Part shown: in pieces, positions 8,585 through 17,485 of the stretch
Layout: the number at the start of each line of letters is the position of its first letter
How positions within the stretch are numbered: the stretch's first letter is position 1
Assembly: GCA_902462155.1 (NCBI GenBank)
Contig: CABQAQ010000008.1
Span: forward strand, 1-64,000
Direction: 5' to 3'
Length of the DNA stretch: 64,000 bases
Source of the DNA: an uncultured bacterium
GTDB lineage: Bacteria > Cyanobacteriota > Vampirovibrionia > Gastranaerophilales > Gastranaerophilaceae
Program-made: the position numbers and the translations under genes
Notes under the pieces: generated by a model
Told to the model about the DNA's origin: nothing
What the model saw: the letters and a program-made list of their open reading frames with translations, nothing else
Database searches by the model: none

Positions 8585-9571
8585 GTGAAAAAAATATTAG
8601 TTGTCCTCCCATTTAGTATTGCTGGTACGTTGATTATGAACGGATTTGCTGATGGATTTAAAAAAATAGGTTATAAAGTGTTATCAAAAGACGTAAGAGA
8701 GCTTACTGTTGATTTATTTGAAAGCTATAAACCAGATTATATTCTTGGATTTTCTTATGGATATTTATTTAATGAAAAAATAAGTAATTATCTAAATGAT
8801 GAAACAATACGAAATAAAATAAAATTTATACATTATTTTGCAGATGAACCAGATTCTAAATTTGCTTACGGAACTGATCATAATTTATTCAATAAATTAA
8901 AAAATAAAGAGGATTCTTTTATTTTTATCTGGGATAAAGAATATCTTAATGTGTTTAAAAATTCACAATACTTACCTATTGGAGTAAATGTTGATTTATA
9001 TAATTCGGAATTTCAAAAATATAAATATGATATAACCTTTGTTGGACGGCCTTTAACTGAGAAAAGACAAAAAATTTTATCTGCTATTATAAAAAGATAT
9101 TCTAATAAACTTAAAATTTTTTGCTATGAAAATCATTTTAAAAAAAGTATAATAGAAATAAAAGAAAAGAATCTATTAACATCACAAGAATTAGATGTCT
9201 ACGTAAACTCCTATAAAGGCTTTATAGAAAAGGAAGAAGATCTTTCTGAAATATATAATTCTACAAAGATTAATATAAATATTACAGAGCAAGGAAAAAA
9301 TAATATGAATTATAGAATATTTGAAGTAGGAGCAAGTAAAGGTTTCTTACTCACTGATTATATGGAGGATATTGCTTTAAATTTTAAAGAAGGATTTGAA
9401 ATAGAAATTTATAGGAATATGGAAGAATTATTTGATAAAATTGATTTTTATCTCAAAAATTTAAACACAGCATATAAGATAGCACAGAATTGTTATATGA
9501 AAATATTAAAAGAACATACTTTTTATAATCGAGCGAAAACATTAGATTTATACTTTGATAACTTAAAATAA
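8585..9571 (+). CDS. CgeB-like glycosyltransferase
   Basis: 328 residues, GTG start with AAAGAAAG upstream. The N-terminal half is a Rossmann-like domain (KKILVVLPF then YKPDYILGFSYGY). The middle gives ITFVGRPLTEKR, and the C-terminal part reads INITEQGKNNMNYRIFEVGASKGFLLTDY, the pattern of the Glyco_trans_1_2 / CgeB family (N-x-R-x-F-E then G-x-F-L-L-T). Such enzymes add sugars to surface polymers or proteins; the acceptor cannot be told. It follows the rpsP terminator and precedes dapL by 35 bases, with which it may be co-transcribed. Confidence 0.65.
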   Translation: MKKILVVLPFSIAGTLIMNGFADGFKKIGYKVLSKDVRELTVDLFESYKPDYILGFSYGYLFNEKISNYLNDETIRNKIKFIHYFADEPDSKFAYGTDHNLFNKLKNKEDSFIFIWDKEYLNVFKNSQYLPIGVNVDLYNSEFQKYKYDITFVGRPLTEKRQKILSAIIKRYSNKLKIFCYENHFKKSIIEIKEKNLLTSQELDVYVNSYKGFIEKEEDLSEIYNSTKININITEQGKNNMNYRIFEVGASKGFLLTDYMEDIALNFKEGFEIEIYRNMEELFDKIDFYLKNLNTAYKIAQNCYMKILKEHTFYNRAKTLDLYFDNLK

Positions 9572-9606
9572 ATAAGATGTAAATAAAAAATATATGGAGA
9601 TAAAAA

Positions 9607-10800
9607 ATGAATAATACAAAAGTAAATATAAAAGCAGCAGATAAATTATTAAAATTACCAAAATATATATTCGCTCAACTAGATGACTGGAAGGAAGAAG
9701 CTAGAGCAAAAGGTATGGATCTTATCGATTTAGGTATAGGCAATCCGGATGGAGAAACTCCAAGACCAATAGTCGAAGCCGCATTAAAATCAATACAAGA
9801 TCCCAAAAGTCATGGGTATCCAAGTTTTAGAGGCAAAATGGAATTTAGGGAATCAATAGCTAATTGGATGAAAAAAAGATATAATATAAAAGTAGATCCA
9901 AAAAATCAAATACAAACATTAATTGGTGCAAAAGAAGGATTAGCTAATGTAGCATTAGCTTTTACAAATCCAGGTGATATAAATATTGTACCAGATCCTT
10001 ATTATCCTGTTCTTTCAAGAGGGACTTTAATAGCAAGTGGAGAAGTATACCACGTTCCTTTACTAGAAGAGAATAATTTTTTACCTGATTTAAGTTCAAT
10101 CCCAGAGGATGTAGCAAAAAGAGCTAAAATATTTTTTATTAATTATCCAAATAATCCGACAGCTGCCATCGCTCCTATAGAATTTTTAGAAGAAATTGTT
10201 GATTATTGTATAAAATATAATATTCTATTAGTGTCTGATTTGGCATACGGAGAAGTTTGTTTTGATAATTATAGACCACATAGTATCTTTGAAGTAGAGG
10301 GTGCTTGGGATATTGCTGTAGAGTTTCATTCATTTTCTAAAACTTTTAACATGGCCGGTTGGAGAATTGGTTTTGTTATAGGTAAAAAAGAGTTTATTGA
10401 TATTATTTATGCTATGAAATCTAATATAGATTATGGAACATCATCTATTGTCCAAGATGCAGCAATAAAAGCTATGAATATTGACTATTTATATGTTAAG
10501 AAAATTATGGATAGGTATGATAAACGAAGAGAATTTGTAGCAGAGAGTTTAAAAGAACTAGGTTGGAAAGTAAGCCGCACTCCAGCAACTATGTATTTTT
10601 GGTTAAAAGTTCCATCAAAATACGGGTCTTCTATGGAGTTTTGTAAATATGTTCTTGATAAAACAGGTGTTGTTTTAACTCCAGGAGTAGCTTTTGGTGA
10701 TTATAGTGATGATCATTTCAGATTATCTATTGTTCAAAAAAAGGAAAGATTACAAGAGGCATTTAATCGTTTAAAATCGGCAGGAATATTATTTGAATAA
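9607..10800 (+). CDS. dapL: LL-diaminopimelate aminotransferase
   Basis: 397-residue fold-type I PLP aminotransferase. The PLP lysine lies in FHSFSKTFNMAGWRIGF. Other family marks are IDLGIGNPDG, the substrate-loop region GYPSFRG, NYPNNPT and the C-terminal FRLSI with its carboxylate-binding arginine. Close similarity in pattern to DapL (the enzyme converting tetrahydrodipicolinate to LL-DAP in one step in cyanobacteria, plants and chlamydiae) rather than to AspC. The ATG has GGAGAT upstream. The product would feed lysine and meso-DAP for peptidoglycan, matching the DNPR-type MurE later in the window. An alanine- or aspartate-type aminotransferase of the same subfamily is the alternative. Confidence 0.78.
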   Translation: MNNTKVNIKAADKLLKLPKYIFAQLDDWKEEARAKGMDLIDLGIGNPDGETPRPIVEAALKSIQDPKSHGYPSFRGKMEFRESIANWMKKRYNIKVDPKNQIQTLIGAKEGLANVALAFTNPGDINIVPDPYYPVLSRGTLIASGEVYHVPLLEENNFLPDLSSIPEDVAKRAKIFFINYPNNPTAAIAPIEFLEEIVDYCIKYNILLVSDLAYGEVCFDNYRPHSIFEVEGAWDIAVEFHSFSKTFNMAGWRIGFVIGKKEFIDIIYAMKSNIDYGTSSIVQDAAIKAMNIDYLYVKKIMDRYDKRREFVAESLKELGWKVSRTPATMYFWLKVPSKYGSSMEFCKYVLDKTGVVLTPGVAFGDYSDDHFRLSIVQKKERLQEAFNRLKSAGILFE

Positions 10801-10824
10801 AAGATAATTCAAACTAAAATTGAG

Positions 10825-10861
10825 AAAGAAAGTAAATTTTTATTTTTTACTTTCTTTTTTT
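10825..10861. terminator. Shared bidirectional terminator between dapL and the patatin gene
   Basis: The stem AAAGAAAGTAAA / TTTACTTTCTTT has a 9-base T-rich loop and T residues on the forward side. On the reverse strand it overlaps the stop codon of the convergent patatin gene. Confidence 0.6.
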
Positions 10862-12074
10862 ATTTTAATTTAAAATCATAAAAGTTTTCAAATTCAATAA
10901 TTTCCAGAAGTCTTTTTTTTATAGAATCGATAATTAAAGAAAGATTCTGAATTATTTTCTTTTTATTATTAAGATGATAAAGATTAAATAAAGCAGTTTT
11001 TTCTAATGAAAGTTTATATAATGAATAAAGATCTAAAATCTGTTTATAGTAAATAGAATCTATAAAATGTTTTGAGTTACATAGTTCTACGAATAATTCA
11101 GTAAAGTCTATTTTTGCTTCGAAAAATTTTGATAAAGTAATTTTGTTATTAATTTTAATTAGAGAATCCAGTAAGCTAGAATAAATTTGCTTTAACTTTT
11201 TTTTCTTTAAGAATAAATTATTTTTAAAGTAATTTATAGTAGTATTAAAGCCAAGTTTTATAAGATCAAGTCTTCTTTCATAAGAAATATTTAAATCCAT
11301 AATTAATAAATCTTTTGTATCTATAACAATATAATCAAATTTATCTTTTTCACCATATAAATCTATAATACGATCTGTTGCATAATTAGATACACAGCTA
11401 ATAACAGCATTTGCGTAATCAATAGGATTTTTAATATGATCTAAAATTTTTCCACCTTCAAGTCTGAATTCAAGAACTCTATAATCATCACTTATTAAGT
11501 TATCATCTATTAACCATAAAGGCCAACTTTTGATCAAATCACCATCAACAAGTAAAGAATCCTCATATACAACAGGATTCATTAATCCAGGCAAAGAAGC
11601 AGAAATTCTAACAGCTTTAGCTATTTCATAATCAGGTGTTGTATATCTGGAAAAAATTTTAGGCTTACAATTTGTTAAATCTGATGTAAAAATAAATAAA
11701 TCAAAATCAAGATCTGCAAAGTTAACCGGAGTATTATTTTTAGTATAGTTTTCTTTGTAATATTTTTTTTCTATAGTTTCTTTTATAAACTCATAGAAAA
11801 CTTCTCCTTTACTTATTGCCAGTTGTGGTTTTAAGCTAAAGTTAATATCTTTGAATATTTGGAAATTAATATTTTTAAATATATCCGTAAGTTCAAAAGT
11901 TGAATACCCAACAGCAAAAAAAGTAGCAAAAAGAGCTCCAATAGAAGATCCGGCTATTTTTTTTATATCAATGTTTAAAGTTTCAAGAGCATCCAAAACA
12001 CCTATATAAGAGATACCTCTTACAGCTCCACCTCCAAATATACATACATATTCTAATTTATTAGAAGAATTCAT
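10860..12074 (-). CDS. Patatin-like phospholipase
   Basis: 404-residue putative lipid acyl hydrolase. The N-terminal half is a patatin domain with the oxyanion loop GGGAVRG (residues 14-20), the nucleophile in GSSIG (Ser44) and the catalytic aspartate in VDGD (Asp177), so all key residues are present. The C-terminal 200 residues are lysine-rich and helical, without a recognised domain. The ATG at 12074 is used because the TTG at 12092 would sit upstream of the predicted -10 box. A broken paralogue lies at 1541-1957. Likely substrates are membrane phospholipids; whether it is secreted is unclear, as no signal peptide is visible. Confidence 0.85.
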   Translation of the reverse strand: MNSSNKLEYVCIFGGGAVRGISYIGVLDALETLNIDIKKIAGSSIGALFATFFAVGYSTFELTDIFKNINFQIFKDINFSLKPQLAISKGEVFYEFIKETIEKKYYKENYTKNNTPVNFADLDFDLFIFTSDLTNCKPKIFSRYTTPDYEIAKAVRISASLPGLMNPVVYEDSLLVDGDLIKSWPLWLIDDNLISDDYRVLEFRLEGGKILDHIKNPIDYANAVISCVSNYATDRIIDLYGEKDKFDYIVIDTKDLLIMDLNISYERRLDLIKLGFNTTINYFKNNLFLKKKKLKQIYSSLLDSLIKINNKITLSKFFEAKIDFTELFVELCNSKHFIDSIYYKQILDLYSLYKLSLEKTALFNLYHLNNKKKIIQNLSLIIDSIKKRLLEIIEFENFYDFKLK

Positions 12075-12083
12075 AACTATTTT

Positions 12084-12111
12084 ATTATACAAAAAAGATG
12101 AGGATGTTCAA
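12084..12111 (-). promoter_or_regulatory. Promoter of the patatin gene, overlapping a terminator
   Basis: On the reverse strand TTGAAC and TATAAT are separated by 16 bases. The TATAAT ends 9 bases before the ATG, predicting a nearly leaderless transcript. The -35 box lies in the loop of the phosphorylase terminator. Confidence 0.6.
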
Positions 12112-12121
12112 TCCTCATCTT
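12091..12121 (-). terminator. Terminator of the glucan phosphorylase gene
   Basis: The 11-base stem AAGATGAGGAT / ATCCTCATCTT with a 5-base loop is followed on the reverse strand by a run of T residues. It begins 33 bases after the stop codon. Confidence 0.85.
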
Positions 12122-12153
12122 TACAAAAAAGTAAAATAATTAACTATAGTTAA

Positions 12154-13842
12154 CTATTTGATATTTGAATAAGTCCAAGCATCTGAACTAGGAGATTCAG
12201 TTTTACCAATTTCACCTTTTAAGTTGCCATTTAATTCTTCATGAGCAATTGGTTTATAAATACGATTATAATATTCAATAACCATTCTATCAGAGTTAAA
12301 GTAACCTTCAGCAGTTCTAATAGCTTGTTGCATTAATCTAGCCCACTCTTGTTTGTTATTATAATAAGTAGGGATTATTTGATTTTCTAAAATATTCATA
12401 ATGCAATCGTGATCTTTCCAATGTCTTTCTTCCCAAGGGATTTCATCGTCTAAACCAGGATATTCAACAGTGTAGCCATTAATACCATTAAATGTACCTT
12501 CAACAGTCCATCCATCATAAATAGAGAAGTGTAAAGCACCATTCATATTAGCAGACATACCAGAAGTACCAGAAGCTTCAAATGGTCTTAACGGAGTATT
12601 AAACCAGATATCAGATCCTTTTTTAAGTCTAGCACTTAACTCTAACTCATAACCTGGAAGAACTACAACATTTTTTAACTCATAAGATGTATGAAGAATT
12701 TTATTAAACATTTCTCTTCCCATAACATCATCCGGATGGAATTTACCTGCAAATATTAACTGAACTTTATTTGCATTTAATAATTTAAGGATTCTTTCTT
12801 TATCCATAAATATTAACCAAGCTCTTTTATAATCAGCAAATCTACGAGCCCAAGTAATTGTTAATACATTAGGATCAAATCTTTTACCTGCAGTATCCGC
12901 AATATATTTAAACAATTCTTTTTTCATTTCTACTTTAGCATTAAGAAGATCATCAAATGTTTGAGCATTTTTAATTCTGTCATCTTGCCAATAGTGAAGG
13001 TTAACAGCATTGGTAATAGCACGTATAGGGCAACGACCATCTACCCATTCCCACATTTTATTAGCAACAAGTCCATGTAATTGAGATACAGCATTAGCTA
13101 TTCTGCTCATTCTTAAAGCTGCTACAGTAAGGGAAAAGTTTTCACCACCTAGTTCTACAGCTCTTTCTCTAGAGCATCCTGAAAAGAAACCACCTTGCAT
13201 TAATGTATCAACCCAATGAACTTCGTTTCCTGCTGCTACAGGAGTATGTGTTGTAAATACAGTTTTTCTTTTTACAGCTTCCATATCACCATTAAACTGT
13301 CTTAAAAGTTCAAAAGCTGCAGGTAAAGCGTGACCTTCGTTCATATGTACAACATCAAAATCTAATCCTGCTGCTTGAAGTACTCTTATACCACCTATAC
13401 CTAAAATTGTTTCTTGAGCTATTCTTATTTTTTCATCACCATCATAAAGTTTATGAGAGATTTTACGAGCCCATTCTGAATTACCATCTATATCAGTAGT
13501 AAGAAGATACACAGGACAAGTACCGAACAATTTAGGTTCTACTCTAAATGCTTTAACTTTTACTGTTTCTCCAAAAGTTTCTACATCTACTGTAATATCT
13601 AAATCTGTTAGAAAATCATAATATTTTCTAATATATGCTACTTCAACATTGCCTTCGTGATCTATTCTTTGGTCATAATATCCATAAGACCATAGCATAG
13701 TAACACCTACCATTGGCATTTGTAAGTAACCGGCTGATTGCATATGTGAACCAGCTAAAAATCCAAGACCACCTGAATATGTTGATAATGACTGGTCCAT
13801 TGCTATTTCCATTGAAAAATACGCTACTTTTGGTAAACCCAT
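12154..13842 (-). CDS. Alpha-glucan phosphorylase homologue (GT35, short form)
   Basis: 562-residue cytosolic protein of the short bacterial/archaeal phosphorylase group, expected to release glucose 1-phosphate from glycogen. Visible marks: VAYFSMEIA at the N-terminus, GGLGFLAGS, VVHMNEGHA, TTHTPVAAGNE, WARRFADYKR, and the C-terminal block RPFEASGTSGMSANMNGAL. In characterised phosphorylases the SGM/NM segment is followed by a lysine that holds pyridoxal phosphate; here that position is serine (about residue 430). A PLP-dependent mechanism is therefore doubtful. AGAGGAAA precedes the start. The gene is monocistronic with its own terminator. Confidence 0.8.
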   Translation of the reverse strand: MGLPKVAYFSMEIAMDQSLSTYSGGLGFLAGSHMQSAGYLQMPMVGVTMLWSYGYYDQRIDHEGNVEVAYIRKYYDFLTDLDITVDVETFGETVKVKAFRVEPKLFGTCPVYLLTTDIDGNSEWARKISHKLYDGDEKIRIAQETILGIGGIRVLQAAGLDFDVVHMNEGHALPAAFELLRQFNGDMEAVKRKTVFTTHTPVAAGNEVHWVDTLMQGGFFSGCSRERAVELGGENFSLTVAALRMSRIANAVSQLHGLVANKMWEWVDGRCPIRAITNAVNLHYWQDDRIKNAQTFDDLLNAKVEMKKELFKYIADTAGKRFDPNVLTITWARRFADYKRAWLIFMDKERILKLLNANKVQLIFAGKFHPDDVMGREMFNKILHTSYELKNVVVLPGYELELSARLKKGSDIWFNTPLRPFEASGTSGMSANMNGALHFSIYDGWTVEGTFNGINGYTVEYPGLDDEIPWEERHWKDHDCIMNILENQIIPTYYNNKQEWARLMQQAIRTAEGYFNSDRMVIEYYNRIYKPIAHEELNGNLKGEIGKTESPSSDAWTYSNIK

Positions 13843-14382
13843 AACTTTTCCTCTATTTATCTAATAACTATTTTTTACACATCTTTATTTATATCAACAA
13901 CATAACATAAAGAAAAGGGGGATATCAAAAAAAACTCCAGAATTGTTTACTTTTATAAAAGGAAAAGGCTATTTTATAATACTTTGGGTCATTTTATTAT
14001 GTAAACTTTTGTAACAATTTTATGCATTTTTTTTTCAAATTAATAGATTTTTTAACATAACTTTTTTAAATTTATAAAAACAAAAATACTTAATTATTTT
14101 TTACATTCAATTTTTAATTTTGTCTTTATTATTTATTTATTTAAATATAATTTTTAATTTTTATTATTATTATAAAATTCTTTTATTTACTTGACTTTTC
14201 ATCTTTTTTAGTGTTTAATATACTATAATTATATTGTTTGGTTTGAGTGAATATTTTTTATTTATGTGGAAAAATGGATTGTATTATATTTTAACTGGGT
14301 AGACTATATGATATAATTAAAAAAACTGCTAGATTTATAATGTATACTTGTTGGTTATTAGAAACAAAAAAAGGAGGCTTTT
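13843..14382. other. 540-base AT-rich intergenic region
   Basis: Almost entirely A and T with long T runs. I see no convincing gene in its first 450 bases. It probably holds the promoter of the reverse-strand phosphorylase, and near its end a possible promoter for the small gene (TTTAAC, 16 bases, TATAAT near 14321). A TGTGGAAAA at about 14273 resembles a DnaA box only once. Confidence 0.4.
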
Positions 14383-14544
14383 ATGGTAAAATCAGCTACA
14401 GAACTTAATTCACAAACAGTTATTAAGTCTAAATTTACTGATGAATTTGAAAAATATCTTAAACGTCAATGTTTAAAAACTACTTTCAATGGTCTAGAAA
14501 TAGAAACTTTTAGTTGGTATAAAAAAATGTTAGGACTAGTCTAA
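14383..14544 (+). CDS. Small protein of 53 residues, unknown
   Basis: A short gene with an excellent AGGAGG eight bases or so before ATG. The product begins MVKSATELNSQ and ends SWYKKMLGLV. It is hydrophilic and probably helical, with a charged middle (FTDEFEKYLKRQ) and aromatic residues near the end; no membrane segment and no cysteine pair. A hairpin terminator follows 58 bases later, so it forms its own transcription unit. I do not recognise the family. The strong ribosome binding site and flanking signals argue that it is expressed. Confidence 0.6.
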   Translation: MVKSATELNSQTVIKSKFTDEFEKYLKRQCLKTTFNGLEIETFSWYKKMLGLV

Positions 14545-14602
14545 AAAGCCTTTATTTACGTTATGACTATTTTATTCTGCTAAGTTAGTTTATAGTTTTT
14601 AT

Positions 14603-14642
14603 AAATACATATTTTCTTTTAAAGAGAATATGTATTTTTTAT
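14603..14642 (+). terminator. Terminator of the 53-residue gene
   Basis: The stem AAATACATATT / AATATGTATTT has additional pairing (TCTTT / AAAGA) in the loop and is followed by TTTATT. Confidence 0.65.
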
Positions 14643-14728
14643 TGCATAAAATATTCCTCCAAGTGGATATTATTTTTTACTTCTTTTTTTTATAACCTAA
14701 TAAAATGTTATAAAAGAGGATTTTAATT

Positions 14729-15454
14729 ATGTTTATAAGAATTTTATGTGTAGTTTCTGCTCTAATAGCTATTCAGATAGCGCTTGCTGTTGACTATAAA
14801 GTTTATGATCCACAAAAATACAATACAGACCTTTCTTCTGATGTAAATGAGCGTATACTTTTTATTGTTGATTATTCTAATAGTATGAATGAAACAATTA
14901 ATGGGGTTAAAAAAATAGATTTAGCATTAAAAAGTATATCTAGAATACTATCTAAAGTACCAGATAAAACTTGGATTGGCTTAAGAGTTTATGGACATAG
15001 AAGTAGTTTTAATCCAATAACTAGCTGCACGGCATCTGATATGGTTGTGCCTATAGGACCTAAAAATCAAATGAAAATAGAAAGTAGTTTATATCAAATG
15101 AAACCAATCGGTTGGACCCCAATAACATACTCCCTTAAAGAAGCTGTAAGATCTGATTTTACAGGATTTGAAAATAAAAAGAGAATAATTTTGCTTACCG
15201 ATGGCGGTGAAAATTGTGATGAAAGCCCTTGTGAATATGCTGTTAATTTAATGAAAATAAGAGATGATATTTCTATAGATGTCATAGCTTTTGACTTAGA
15301 TGATAAAGAAGCTAAGGATCAACTTATCTGTACGGCTCTTGTTACAAGTGGTAAATTTTATACTGCTAAAACTCAAGCCCAACTTGTAAAAAGTTTAGAA
15401 GAATCTTTTAACTTAAAAAAAGAGGTAAGCGGTACAATTATTTTACCTGATTAA
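14729..15454 (+). CDS. Secreted von Willebrand factor A domain protein
   Basis: 241 residues. Residues 1-20 form a signal peptide ending near ALA. The rest is a single vWA domain with a complete metal-ion-dependent adhesion site: DYSNS (residues about 50-54), the threonine in GWTP, and the aspartate in LTDGGE. Two cysteine pairs (TSCTA, ENCDESPCE) could form disulphides outside the membrane. Such proteins bind ligands through a divalent cation; partner unknown. AGAGGA precedes the start codon. Single-gene unit with a terminator after it. Confidence 0.85.
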   Translation: MFIRILCVVSALIAIQIALAVDYKVYDPQKYNTDLSSDVNERILFIVDYSNSMNETINGVKKIDLALKSISRILSKVPDKTWIGLRVYGHRSSFNPITSCTASDMVVPIGPKNQMKIESSLYQMKPIGWTPITYSLKEAVRSDFTGFENKKRIILLTDGGENCDESPCEYAVNLMKIRDDISIDVIAFDLDDKEAKDQLICTALVTSGKFYTAKTQAQLVKSLEESFNLKKEVSGTIILPD

Positions 15455-15484
15455 TCGATTTATATCTAAATTTTATAATAAAAT

Positions 15485-15511
15485 AGTCGGTAATAATATA
15501 CCGACTGTTTT
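15485..15511. terminator. Bidirectional terminator between convergent genes
   Basis: The stem AGTCGGTA / TACCGACT has a 6-base loop, T-rich on both outer sides, and sits between the vWA gene and the reverse-strand branching enzyme gene. Confidence 0.8.
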
Positions 15512-15533
15512 ATTAATTAATTAAAATATTTGA

Positions 15534-17252
15534 TTATTGATATAAAGGTGCAAGTTTTGGTTCCTGTTGAGGAATAACACCTTCTTCTATAGGTGAATAA
15601 ACTCTATAATCAATAACAGAGAAACAATTATCTATAGATTCAATTTCTTGTAAAGCATTTTCATCTATACAATTATTATCAATCATATCAGCAATTTTTT
15701 CAAATCTTTCGACATGTTCTCTAAATCTATCAGTTGCATAATCTTTAGCTTGCCAAGTAGTTATCAAAAATGGCCAATCAGAACTTTGTAGTAATAAATT
15801 TTCACGAGCCAATTGATTTAAAGCTCTATGTAATAATTTATCTTCAGGAACTTCTTGATATCTTGAAGTAATATCAATCATACGTTTTTCGCAAGAATGT
15901 ATAATCGGCCACATCCATTCTGTTAAATGGTTTTGCCATACCCAGAAATGGCCACCTTGTCCCCAAGAGCTTTCAGGAATTTGAATAGCTTCTTTTGGCG
16001 GATGTTTTTCTAAGTATTCTCCTGCTGTGCATCTTTCTACACCAGGATTGTATTTATGTAATTTACGAATAACTTGTTTTATAAATTCTACACCTTCAAA
16101 CCACCAATGTCCAAATAATTCTGTATCAAATGATACCATTAATAAACCTTCTTCACCAGTAGCTAATTTATGATCATTTAATAAATGGAATAATAATGAT
16201 GAATAATGGTCTGAATTTAAATTAACTTGTGATAAAGCTAATACCGGATCATAAAGCATTTTATCACCTAGATCTGTAGTAGAGCTAGTAATTCTCCAGT
16301 AATGCATACCAGAATTTGCATCTTTTCGGTGAAATTCTCTATAGCAACCATCACCTGGATAACCATCAGCAGCTGACCATACTTGATATCCTGCTCTTTC
16401 ATTTCTACCCATTACTGCAACCTGCGCATCTGGTAACCAATATGCACTAAATGTATCATAACCTGTAGCTTCTCTTTCTGGTAACGGGATATATTCTATA
16501 TTCCCATATAAGCCTATAACTCTGCGATTACCTATAGAATTTCCACCTTCTATTACATGTGATTCTGTAAAGAAATATTCTATATCGTTATTTTGCAATG
16601 AAACTTCAATAGCCGGTCTCCATTTTTTTTGACCATCTTTACCTATATATGAATACCCTTGACGATATGCACATTCAGGTAACCAAGCTCCTTTAGCTTT
16701 TTTACCAAATAATCTTTTTGTTGTATCAGACCCTACTTTAAATTGTGCATTAAGGTTTGAATCTGTAGCAAGAAGTGGTGAAAAACCGTGTGTTGCTCCT
16801 GAAGTAGTGATTTCTATACAGCCAAGATCTTGTAATCTTCTAAATTGAGAGATTAAGTCTTTATTATATTTATTTACAAATAAATTTTTTATTTTATTAA
16901 AATGTTCAAAATAGAAATCAGCTAAATATTTCAAGTGTTGAGAATGTGCAACTTTTTCATCAGGATATCTTTTTTGATCTTCTGATACCGCTTTGATTCT
17001 AGAATCTAAGTATTCTATGAATCCATTTTGAAGATGCTCATCATTTAATTGTTCCGCTAAAATAGGTGTTATACCGACTGTTAATTTAGCTTTTATACCC
17101 TCTTCATTTAGTTCATCTATAGCCTGAACTAAGGGAACATAAGTTTCTAACATACATTCATAAAGATTTTCTTCTCCAAAAGGCCACATTCCGGCTTTTC
17201 TATAAAACGGGAGGTGGGAATGTAACATAAACACAAATGAACCAACTGACAT
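15534..17252 (-). CDS. 1,4-alpha-glucan branching enzyme, GH57 family
   Basis: 572-residue cytosolic enzyme predicted to introduce alpha-1,6 branches into glycogen. The GH57 fold is seen from the N-terminal HSHLPFYRKAG, the nucleophile region GAWLPECAYRQGY (glutamate near residue 190), and the acid/base region VSFDTELFGHWWFEG (aspartate near residue 370). The C-terminal part matches the DUF1957 helical domain typical of GH57 branching enzymes, including the WGQGGHFWVWQN stretch. GGAGG precedes the ATG. This family replaces GlgB in many thermophiles and cyanobacteria-related lineages. It is oriented like the phosphorylase but separated from it by two forward genes. Confidence 0.88.
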   Translation of the reverse strand: MSVGSFVFMLHSHLPFYRKAGMWPFGEENLYECMLETYVPLVQAIDELNEEGIKAKLTVGITPILAEQLNDEHLQNGFIEYLDSRIKAVSEDQKRYPDEKVAHSQHLKYLADFYFEHFNKIKNLFVNKYNKDLISQFRRLQDLGCIEITTSGATHGFSPLLATDSNLNAQFKVGSDTTKRLFGKKAKGAWLPECAYRQGYSYIGKDGQKKWRPAIEVSLQNNDIEYFFTESHVIEGGNSIGNRRVIGLYGNIEYIPLPEREATGYDTFSAYWLPDAQVAVMGRNERAGYQVWSAADGYPGDGCYREFHRKDANSGMHYWRITSSTTDLGDKMLYDPVLALSQVNLNSDHYSSLLFHLLNDHKLATGEEGLLMVSFDTELFGHWWFEGVEFIKQVIRKLHKYNPGVERCTAGEYLEKHPPKEAIQIPESSWGQGGHFWVWQNHLTEWMWPIIHSCEKRMIDITSRYQEVPEDKLLHRALNQLARENLLLQSSDWPFLITTWQAKDYATDRFREHVERFEKIADMIDNNCIDENALQEIESIDNCFSVIDYRVYSPIEEGVIPQQEPKLAPLYQ

Positions 17253-17485
17253 ATTTGTCCTCCATATTAAATTAACTAATTTCTCTTTATTTTCCGATTT
17301 TTCTCGAGCTCTCGTACTTGTTACATTATTTATACCATAAAAAATTTAAAAATATAACCCCATTAGGTTAATTATTTTGTCTATTTTAATTAATAAAATC
17401 TTTTAATATCTGGATTTATTTCGTTATTTCTTTTTTTTATTTATTTACATATCTTTACAATAATAATTAAATATATTTTAAATAA

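Noticed and set aside
14265..14285. Possible DnaA box and replication origin in the AT-rich gap
   Set aside because: Only one imperfect box, no cluster, and no dnaA, dnaN or rpmH nearby.
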